DNA from: Bacteroidales bacterium | GTDB lineage: Bacteria > Bacteroidota > Bacteroidia > Bacteroidales > GCA-2748055 | DNA: 45,962 nucleotides | Assembly: GCA_029931975.1 (NCBI GenBank) | Contig: JAOZQY010000027.1 | Location: 1 to 45,962 of the forward strand | Reading direction: 5' to 3' | Shown here: positions 25,703 through 33,700 of the stretch, piece by piece | Layout of the letters: each line of letters starts with the position of its first letter | Numbering within the stretch: position 1 is the first letter of the stretch | Program-made: the position numbers and the translations under genes | Notes under the pieces: generated by a model | Database searches by the model: none | Seen by the model: only the letters and a program-made list of their open reading frames with translations | Told to the model about the DNA's origin: nothing

Positions 25703-27079
25703 ATGAAATCTCCATTATCTTCAATTTTACTGGCTCTTATGGTGCTGGGTCCATATTCATGCAAGACTGAACAGTTGCCTGCAAAACCTAATGTTGTGAT
25801 TATCTTCCTGGATGATTCAGGATGGTCCGATTTTGAGCCCTTTGGGAAAGTTTCTGTGGAAACTCCCAATGTAAGTCAGCTGGCTGCTGAAGGGACTGCT
25901 TTCCATAACTTCTATGTACCCCAGGCGGTTTGTTCAGCTTCTCGTTCAGCCCTGATGAGCGCTTGTTTCCCGGGACGCACGAAAGTTTTCGGAGCCCACG
26001 GACCCAATGCATGGGGACTTGATACCACCTTTGCCACCATGGGTGAGGTTTTTAGTCAGGCGGGCTATGCCACAGCCGCATTCGGTAAATGGCATTGTGG
26101 CGATCAGCCTGAAACCAGGTCCTATGCACGGGGTTTTGATGAGACCTGCGGTCTGATGTACTCCAATGATATGTGGAAAAACCATCCGGGGAATCCTGAG
26201 TACTGGGGCCAATGGCCCCTGAAGTTCTGGGAGAACGGACAGGTGACCATTGAGGATGTGGACCATCAGGATCAGAAGAACCTGACCCGTTGGTATACCG
26301 AACATGCAGTGGATTTCATCGACCGGAACCAGGATAGTGCCTTCCTGCTCTATGTTCCCCACAGCATGCCCCATGTCCCTCTCCATTGCAGTGACAGGTT
26401 TGCAGGTAAATCAGGTAAGGGCCTGTACTGGGATGTGATGCTGGAAATCGACTGGAGTGTGGGAGAGATCAACCGGGCCCTGAAGGAGCGTGGACTTGAA
26501 AACAATACCATTGTGATCCTTACCTCCGACAACGGACCCTGGGTTTCTTACGGCGATCATGCCGGAACCACTCCTTTCAGGGAGGCCAAAGGGACCTCCT
26601 TTGACGGGGGCGTCCGTTCAGCATGCATTATGAAATTCCCTGGTAAAATTGAAGAAGGAAAGATCTCTGATAGAACTTTTGGTTCAGTGGATCTCCTTCC
26701 CACCCTATGTCACCTGGCCGGTATTCCATTGCCCGAAAATGAGATTGACGGGGAAAATGTTTGGGGATTGATATCCGGTGTTGAAGGTGCGGTTAACCCG
26801 CACTCCTACTATGCCTTTTCAAATAATAGCAATTTTGAAGGGGTAATGAGCGGAGACGGCAGGTGGAAATTACACCTCCCCCATGAATATCGTACCCTGG
26901 ACTCTGCAGGAAGCGGGGGATATCCCGGCAAATATGCCATATCGAAAATCGATACGTCCCTTTTCGATATGGTGGCAGACCCTTTCGAAACCACCAATGT
27001 GATCGGGGAATACCCGGAAAAGGCAGAGATGCTTCTTGGTCTGGCAGCGGCCCACGCTGAAAAGTTTTACAGCGAGTAA
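25703..27079 (+). CDS. Sulfatase (CxAxR type), lipoprotein
   Basis: The frame opens within the GH2 gene at 25655, but the ATG at 25703 gives a lipoprotein signal (ALMVLGPYSC, Cys 20) and is preferred; 458 residues. The formylglycine site is CSASR (C77), the less common CxAxR form. Metal ligands LDDSGWSD (37-38) and TSDNGPW are present, with FGKWHCG. It is the third gene of the operon and converges with the aldo/keto reductase gene 11 bases away. It differs enough from the first sulfatase to act on another sulfate position. Confidence 0.9.
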   Translation: MKSPLSSILLALMVLGPYSCKTEQLPAKPNVVIIFLDDSGWSDFEPFGKVSVETPNVSQLAAEGTAFHNFYVPQAVCSASRSALMSACFPGRTKVFGAHGPNAWGLDTTFATMGEVFSQAGYATAAFGKWHCGDQPETRSYARGFDETCGLMYSNDMWKNHPGNPEYWGQWPLKFWENGQVTIEDVDHQDQKNLTRWYTEHAVDFIDRNQDSAFLLYVPHSMPHVPLHCSDRFAGKSGKGLYWDVMLEIDWSVGEINRALKERGLENNTIVILTSDNGPWVSYGDHAGTTPFREAKGTSFDGGVRSACIMKFPGKIEEGKISDRTFGSVDLLPTLCHLAGIPLPENEIDGENVWGLISGVEGAVNPHSYYAFSNNSNFEGVMSGDGRWKLHLPHEYRTLDSAGSGGYPGKYAISKIDTSLFDMVADPFETTNVIGEYPEKAEMLLGLAAAHAEKFYSE

Positions 27080-27090
27080 ATAGCTTTGCT

Positions 27091-28089
27091 TCAGGCCAGC
27101 CGGATTTCAGGCTTAAACCCATCCCGATAGGAAGGATCCATCCATGCAAGATTTCTTCCCTGGAAGAAGGGCTGCAATGCCAGTCGCATCTCTCTCATCT
27201 TCTCTTTACTCAGCGAGGTGAAATTCCGGAGGATATCCAGGTTGGAGTTCAATACCTCCATACTGTCAATGCCTATATTGGCCATATGGAAGTCTTCCAG
27301 TGTGAGAGCATAGCGGACCAGATCGTTTGCTGCCAGTCCATTGACTGTTTCCCTGGGCCGGACTACCTTCATGGCCACAACTCCCATCCCCTTTTGTCTG
27401 GCCAGCGGAGCGGGCAGACCTTCAAAATCTTCGCTTCGATCTGTCGATTGATGATTCAGAGCCATCATCATCACATCAAAATTATAGAGTTCCACAGCTC
27501 GCTTCATTCCCTTTGCCGAAGCGTGCCCGGAAAAGCCAATGTTCCGGATTACCCCCTCACTTCTGAGTTGATGAAGGACTTCAAACACCTTGCCCTTTTC
27601 GCCCAGTTGCTCTGCATCTTCTACCGAAGAGACAGCATGAATATGAAGCAGGTCCAGATGGTCGGTCTGAAGTCTTGTTAAACTGCGTTCCACACTCCTA
27701 AGGGCCAGGTCACCATCCCGATCCCCGGTTTTTGAAGAGAGAAAAACCTGTTCCCTACGCTCCTTTAGGATGATGCCGATGCGTTCTTCACTGGAAATCT
27801 TTTCATTGCCGTAGTTGGCAGCCGTATCCCAGTAATAGAGTCCCTGGTTAAATGCCGATTCCAGAATCTCCAAAGCCTTATCATTATCCGATACTGCCAT
27901 CCAGCGGCTGCCGCAACCAAAGCCCAAAACCGGTACCACTGCACCGGTTTTGCCAAGTTCGACCGTAGGCAATTCTTTGGCGTCGAAGTGGGATGTTGTT
28001 TTGCATCCTGCAACAGGAGTAATGACTACTGTGGCAGCAGCGGCAGCTGTGGTCTGCACAAACTGCCTTCGGGAAATTTTATGTTTCAT
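27091..28089 (-). CDS. Tat-exported aldo/keto reductase
   Basis: The open frame begins at a TTG (28104), but the ATG at 28089 gives a Tat signal (KHKISRRQFVQT) and is preferred; 332 residues. The twin arginines are followed by VITPVAGC, so Cys 29 may be lipidated. The aldo/keto reductase barrel has the catalytic tetrad D88, Y93 (WDTAANYG), K120 (SSKTGD) and H151 (LLHIH). Such Tat-borne reductases occur in Bacteroidota glycan regions; substrate and cofactor source outside the cytoplasm are unknown. It lies downstream of the TolB-like gene on the same strand with a tiny open frame between them. Confidence 0.88.
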   Translation of the reverse strand: MKHKISRRQFVQTTAAAAATVVITPVAGCKTTSHFDAKELPTVELGKTGAVVPVLGFGCGSRWMAVSDNDKALEILESAFNQGLYYWDTAANYGNEKISSEERIGIILKERREQVFLSSKTGDRDGDLALRSVERSLTRLQTDHLDLLHIHAVSSVEDAEQLGEKGKVFEVLHQLRSEGVIRNIGFSGHASAKGMKRAVELYNFDVMMMALNHQSTDRSEDFEGLPAPLARQKGMGVVAMKVVRPRETVNGLAANDLVRYALTLEDFHMANIGIDSMEVLNSNLDILRNFTSLSKEKMREMRLALQPFFQGRNLAWMDPSYRDGFKPEIRLA

Positions 28090-28100
28090 AGGAACATGGT

Positions 28101-28199
28101 TCAATAAATAAGATAAGCATACACCTCCATCCTTTTGACAGTAGTTTGGAACAGCATCAGCCCCAGAAGTACAAGGTAATAAATATGCAATGATTTCAT
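28101..28199 (-). CDS. Tiny signal-peptide-like open frame (32 codons), possible remnant
   Basis: ATG at 28199 starts MKSLHIYYLVLLGLMLFQTT and stops at 28101, just before the aldo/keto reductase start. The sequence is a good signal peptide or single membrane helix with no mature domain behind it. It lies ten bases after the TolB-like gene stop. It may be the leftover of a deleted exported protein or a small membrane peptide. Support is weak. Confidence 0.25.
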   Translation of the reverse strand: MKSLHIYYLVLLGLMLFQTTVKRMEVYAYLIY

Positions 28200-28208
28200 G
28201 GCTTGGAC

Positions 28209-29711
28209 TTATTCGAAAATTCCGTTACTAACAAAGGCGATTTTCTTACTGTCGGGCGACCAGCTAGGCACATTTATACTTCCCTGTCCCCCGTACAGAT
28301 AGGCAATTACCCTTGGCTTTTTCTCTTCCACTGACATCAAGCGGATATAGACCCGCTTGTAAAAGGGGTGACTTCCAGCCGGCACTTCCGGGGGAAATGA
28401 GACAAAGGCCAGCCATTTGCCATCCGGTGAAACATGTGCAAACCAGTCATTATGCTTATCGAATGTGAGCTGGGTCTGGTTTCCGCCATCAGGATCCATA
28501 CGCCAGATCTGCATGGTGCCGGTCCGCGCCGAGTTGAAGTAGATATACTTTCCATCGGGACTGTATTCGGGACCATCATCCAGAGTGCTTTCATTGGTTA
28601 ACTGCTCTTCCTCCCCACCTTCCACCGGGATCCGGTACACATCGTATTGCCCGTTTCGGGCCGCACAATAGACCAGATATTTATTGTCGGCCGACCAGCC
28701 ATGGAGGTAGGACGGGCTTAAAGGAGTGACTCTTTTGGGTGTTCCGCCTTCAATGGGGACGGTATAGACTACCGATTGCCCGTCTTCTCCAGCGTGATGA
28801 CTGATGGCCATCTGTTTGCCGTCGAAGGAGATCACATGGTCGTTGTTGTTTCTGTCTGCAAAATCTGTATTCAAAACCTTTGAATCGCCGGTGGCCAGAT
28901 CAAACTTATGCAGCAGTCCGTCCGCATTATAGATAAGCGTTTTCCCATCGGGGGTCCAGTTGGGAGCCTGCCACGATCCAGGGGCTCCGCCAAGAATCTG
29001 CCGTTTTCCATCCTCCACATTCATCACTTCCAGCAGGCTTCCGAGATAATCCTGATACTGGGTAAAATCGTCAGGTTCAATACCAAAGATCCTCACATTG
29101 CTAAAAACGACTTCCTCGATCACCTTCTCATTGTGTGAACAGATAAATAGCCCTGTTTCAAGAGCTCCCTCCAGCTTCAGTTCCACGGTATTTTTCGTAT
29201 AGAGATCTCCGAAATGAGCTACCGACATGGTAAAAGAATCTCCATTCTTTTCAAGCTGAATGACATCAGGACCCTGTATATCAAAAATCACTTCCTCCAT
29301 ATCCTTTCCTGCTTCAGAGCGGTATTGCAGAGTAGCAAGCCCATTACCATGAATCACACAACTTACATGTGCTGCATCGGGCGACAACCCGTTTCGGATC
29401 ATCAGTCCGGCCTTGCGATGAGGCTCTGTTCCTTCACCTACAAAGGCTAGCTGTGCCTGGATAATGAAATTACCTTCCATCTTCTTCCAGAGGAAAGAGA
29501 AACTATCGGAACCGAACCATATATTTTCACCAGAACCTGTCATACGATACTCCTGTGTTGGCTCACTGTACAGTGCGCTGCCCTTCAGTACCGGGGAGCC
29601 AATATCATTGAATCCCTCGAAAAAACCGGTGGCTGGTCCCCGGAATTGGCCCATTGAAGCTGTTTGTATCATCATAATAGCAATTAGTATTACTCCATGT
29701 TTTGCATCCAA
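28209..29711 (-). CDS. Secreted TolB-like (PD40) propeller protein with N-terminal DUF1349/concanavalin-like domain
   Basis: The reading frame runs back to 29894, but the only convincing signal peptide (KHGVILIAIMMIQTASMGQ) begins at a TTG at 29711, giving 500 residues; the N-terminal stretch before it has no hydrophobic start and is not recognised. Residues about 25-210 form a beta-sandwich of the DUF1349 type (KKMEGNFIIQAQLAFVG, HRKAGLMIRNGL). The rest is a TolB-like propeller of PD40 repeats (WTPDGKTLIYN, YSPDGKYIYFNSARTG, WSPDSKKIAFVSNG). Function is unknown; such proteins are often annotated as biopolymer transporter TolR/TolB-like. The start is uncertain. It shares a strand with the aldo/keto reductase, so both may be one transcript. 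Confidence 0.75.
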   Translation of the reverse strand: MDAKHGVILIAIMMIQTASMGQFRGPATGFFEGFNDIGSPVLKGSALYSEPTQEYRMTGSGENIWFGSDSFSFLWKKMEGNFIIQAQLAFVGEGTEPHRKAGLMIRNGLSPDAAHVSCVIHGNGLATLQYRSEAGKDMEEVIFDIQGPDVIQLEKNGDSFTMSVAHFGDLYTKNTVELKLEGALETGLFICSHNEKVIEEVVFSNVRIFGIEPDDFTQYQDYLGSLLEVMNVEDGKRQILGGAPGSWQAPNWTPDGKTLIYNADGLLHKFDLATGDSKVLNTDFADRNNNDHVISFDGKQMAISHHAGEDGQSVVYTVPIEGGTPKRVTPLSPSYLHGWSADNKYLVYCAARNGQYDVYRIPVEGGEEEQLTNESTLDDGPEYSPDGKYIYFNSARTGTMQIWRMDPDGGNQTQLTFDKHNDWFAHVSPDGKWLAFVSFPPEVPAGSHPFYKRVYIRLMSVEEKKPRVIAYLYGGQGSINVPSWSPDSKKIAFVSNGIFE

Positions 29712-29988
29712 CAGGCTTGAATTCAGATAATGCAGGAAATCCTGTATAAATGTTTCATTTTTTGTGGGTGAGAAGTAGTATTCAAGGATGGGTTTTGTTC
29801 CATATTCACTTTTACATGCGGCCAAAATCTCATCAATGGGGACTGTTCGCATATAAGACTCCTGCCTGGGTTCAGGTTTTATGGAAAAACGCATTTAGAT
29901 GCGTAGTTTAGTTCCTCTAAAATAGCGTTTTTTTCTAAACATCCACATCCAGGTCCATTCTTATTGAAAGGGACAAATATTATGCATC
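29712..29988. other. Spacer upstream of the TolB-like gene
   Basis: 277 bases separate the proposed start of the TolB-like gene from the end of the ABC-2 permease operon, both on the minus strand. The frame of the TolB-like gene stays open through most of it (to 29894) and reads unlike a signal peptide, so it may be leader sequence or the trace of a longer N-terminus. No promoter or terminator could be supported. Confidence 0.3.
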
Positions 29989-30702
29989 CTAGCGGAGAAA
30001 TTTCTCCCGCCGCTGCAGGTTCAGCAGTCCAAGCAGAATCATGACCAGACTTCCAATGCCCATGATGATCCGGTTCTGACGGACGATCTCCTTCCAAACG
30101 ATCTCATTTAGATCATTTGGCATATAAAAAGGATTGAGGAAGACATTCCATTTGGATTCATTCAGTTCATCGGCCAGGATTAGAAGGGCCAGTCCCATGA
30201 TCACTATGATCACAGCGGAGGCATTGCCATTACGGACGATGGTGGATATGCAGAATCCCATTGCGGAGACAAAAAATACCATCACCATCAGGTGGAGAAT
30301 CATTTTCAGTATGGGGAAAGAAACCAGGGCATAGAAAGTCAGTCCCGCGAAAGGAAAAAGAAGCAGGAAAACCAGGAGAAGGATCATTACATAGCGCACC
30401 AGCCATACCTTATAGCGATAGTCGGGTATGCCAAATATAATCTCCAGGGTGCGCTGATCCGCATCGCTCTGTATCCCGAATACCGAGGGATAAAAGACCA
30501 GGAGGATGGCTGGAAAGGCCAAGAGGTTAAAGACATCCTCTATAAAAATGTCCCCGCCATCCAGCGCGAAAATAATACCAAATACCAGGAAGAAGAAAAA
30601 GGCTGCAAGGATGAAATAAACGAATTTTCCCCCGAAAATTATTTTTATATTGTACCTGGCCAGGCTGATGGTGTTCTGAATGGTGGATTTGAAGGATGAC
30701 AT
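29989..30702 (-). CDS. ABC-2 type transporter permease
   Basis: The frame extends into the preceding gene, but the ATG at 30702 lies 4 bases after the stop of the RND-ABC fusion and gives 237 residues, a normal ABC-2 length. About six membrane helices are seen, for example FVYFILAAFFFFLVFGIIFA, VWLVRYVMILLLVFLLLFPF and SAVIIVIMGLALLILADEL. There is no ATPase of its own nearby except the ABC domain fused to the upstream RND protein, so that domain is its likely partner. It is the last gene of the seven-gene export operon. Confidence 0.85.
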   Translation of the reverse strand: MSSFKSTIQNTISLARYNIKIIFGGKFVYFILAAFFFFLVFGIIFALDGGDIFIEDVFNLLAFPAILLVFYPSVFGIQSDADQRTLEIIFGIPDYRYKVWLVRYVMILLLVFLLLFPFAGLTFYALVSFPILKMILHLMVMVFFVSAMGFCISTIVRNGNASAVIIVIMGLALLILADELNESKWNVFLNPFYMPNDLNEIVWKEIVRQNRIIMGIGSLVMILLGLLNLQRREKFLR

Positions 30703-30706
30703 ATGT

Positions 30707-33700
30707 TTACACTTTTCCCTGTTTTTCTTTATCATTTCGTAGCAGCCATAGGTAGGCATCCTCCAGGAGCGGAGATTCTTCAATGGAATCTTCAAAGGGT
30801 TTCTCTGCAGCAATAGCTCTGAAGCGGATGTTTTGACCATCGCGCATATGGTGCACCACCAGCATCTCTTTACTTGCTTCTTCAAATTCTTTTTCAGGAA
30901 GAGAGGATTTCCATACCCTGCCCCTTGCAATTTCGGTCATCTCTGTTGGGGTGCCATTAAAGAGCACCTCTCCCCTGTTGATTACCGCCATGGTATTGCA
31001 TGAACTGGAAATATCTTCAATAATATGGGTAGAGAAGATAACCACACGCGTAGTACTCAGTTCCACCAGCAGGTTGCGGAAACGGATCCGTTCCCTTGGA
31101 TCCAGTCCCGCCGTGGGCTCATCCACCACCAGGATGCGTGGCAGGTGGAGCAGCACCTGGGCAATGCCGATGCGTTGCTTCATCCCCCCCGAATAGGCCC
31201 CGATCTTTTTCTTACGCTGATCCCACATATGCACCGAATTCAGCACTTCTTTGATTCGTTTAGCACGTACATCAGGATCTTTTATTCCCTTTAATACTGC
31301 CAGATAGTCAAGGTAGGAATAGGCCGACATATTCTCGTACATGCCAAATTCCTGGGGCAAATAGCCTATCAGTCCCTGCAACTCTTCCCGCTTCTCCTGG
31401 GTATCAATACCATTGATCCAGATCTTACCATAACTCTGCTCCAGGATGCCGCAGATAATACGAATCATGGTTGATTTCCCGGCACCATTGGGCCCCAGCA
31501 ATCCAAACATCCCGGTTCCAATCTCCAGGGAAACCCCCTTGAGTGCTTTGAATTTTTCGGGCCCCTTACCCAATCCGGGAAGTACTGAGACAAACCAGGC
31601 AAACCAGCGGAAGATGGGACGAATCTTTTTCAGCTCAAAATTTCGTTTTTTAAGCAGTTTCGAAATAACTCCCATGGCAATAACCAGGTACCACAGAAAA
31701 CCTGCCACTATGCTCAGGGCAGCGTTGTTCCAACGAAGCTGGAAAATGACCAGCACAGCTACCGGGGCCCCATATCTGACTGCTGAGTTGAGTATTTCTA
31801 AGGAGCGGCGCTTGCCTAAGCTGCTGAAGTCGCCCAGGATTGCTACCAGGTAGTAGTAGGCCACAGCCGAAGAAACCAACTGCCAGAAGCCACTTAGCAG
31901 GAAGAACCAGGAGAAATATACCAGGAAGGCCAGGAGAGGAATCTGCCAGATGAGCGACTCCAACCTTGGTTTGAGTGTACGATCGGCCATCCTGGCTACT
32001 TTGGCCAGTCTGCCACCACTCTGGAACTCCCTGATCATTCGGGACTCTCTTCCATAGATCTTTACCAGGTTGGAGACCTGGATATGGATATCGCTTTGCT
32101 CATCAATAATGCGTTCCGATGCTTTACGAAGACTGTTGGAGATAAACCACCAGACTATCGGGATCCCCACAATAACCAGGAGTCCTGCGGCCATCTTCCA
32201 GATAAAGGTTTCCAGGTAAAGTGCCACCAGGAGCATTCCTGCCAGCTCCAGGATCAACAGGAAGATTTTGACCACCAGTTTTTGTGCCCCGATCCACTTC
32301 AGTGCCTGTTCGACACCATTATAGAGCATGGGAATATAGATCAGGGTCAACAGCGTACTCAGGCTTAGTCCCCCGATAACCGTAATGGCAAAGGGTGGGC
32401 CAATGGCTTCTACATACTCAGCATTGCCCATGGCCAATGGAATCATGGCCACACAGGTGGTTACCGCCGTAATCAGGATGGGACGCACCCTGGAGAGTCC
32501 GGCCACAAGGATGGCCCGTTGTTTCCGGTATCCTCTCTTACGCAATACGTTGATGAAATCGATCAGAATGATCCCGTTGTTGACCACCACGCCCAGCAGG
32601 ATCAGAAATCCCATGATGGTGTTGGCATTGAAAAGTGATTCGCCGGTGACTGTCAATAGCAAAAATGAACCAATGGCTGCCAGTGGAATAGAAAATAGCA
32701 GCACAAAGGGAGTCACAAAGGATTCAAAGATGGCTGCCAGGATCATATAGACCAGCAACATGGCAATCAAGAACATATACTTGAAATCGTCCAGTCCGGA
32801 ATCCTCCTGGACCAGCTCTACAGCTACACCCGAAGGAATATTGGAATTCTGAATCAGGTTCTCAATTTCGCTCCTGGCATAAGTCAGGAGCTCGTTTGAG
32901 TCGTACACATCGTCGTTGTACTGGTAACGAAGCTCCACCCTCTTTTCCTGGTTGACACGGGAGATATCACGCAGGCCTGTAGCATAAAAGATCTCGGAGA
33001 TCTCCTGCAGCTCAAAAAGATTCTCGTCATAACTGTCGGGAATCTGCAGTCCCTGCAGGTCCTCCATCCGCTTCTCCTCCTCATCCACCGCATCGTTATA
33101 CTTAATGATGATTTCATACTCCTCATTGTCCTGACTGAAATTTACACCCGAGCTGATTTCGCTGGTAAAGGAGCTCAGTTCATTGACCACCCCTCCCCGT
33201 GTAATGTTGTAACGGTCCATCATCAGGGAATTGAAGTCCAGATGCACCTCCGGCTGGTTTTCGCGAACCGAAAGCCTGGCAGAGCTGATATTTTCCAGTT
33301 CGTCCATATAGGATTGCAGGACCTCTCCCACCTCTACAAGCAGGTTAAAATCCTGTCCCTTCAGAACGATATACTCCTCATCTTCCCCAATTCCCAGTAA
33401 TTTCTCAAAACCGGCTTCTCCACCCATGTTGCCTCCATCTCCACCTCCACGCAATTTCCCGCTTCCCGACGAGGAAGCAGTCAGACTGATATCCGATGCC
33501 GGAAGATCCTTTACCATCTCGTAGGCTTCCGACTGTATCTGTCCGAAGGAACGATTGGCAATTTTACGATAATCATCCTGTAGCATAATGGTGACGGTGG
33601 CCTCCTCCTCTTCTATTCGGGAGATCACCTCCTTATGCTCTTCAATCTCCATCAGTGCCGTCTCCATACCAGAAACCAGAGCATCGGTGGTATTTAACGT

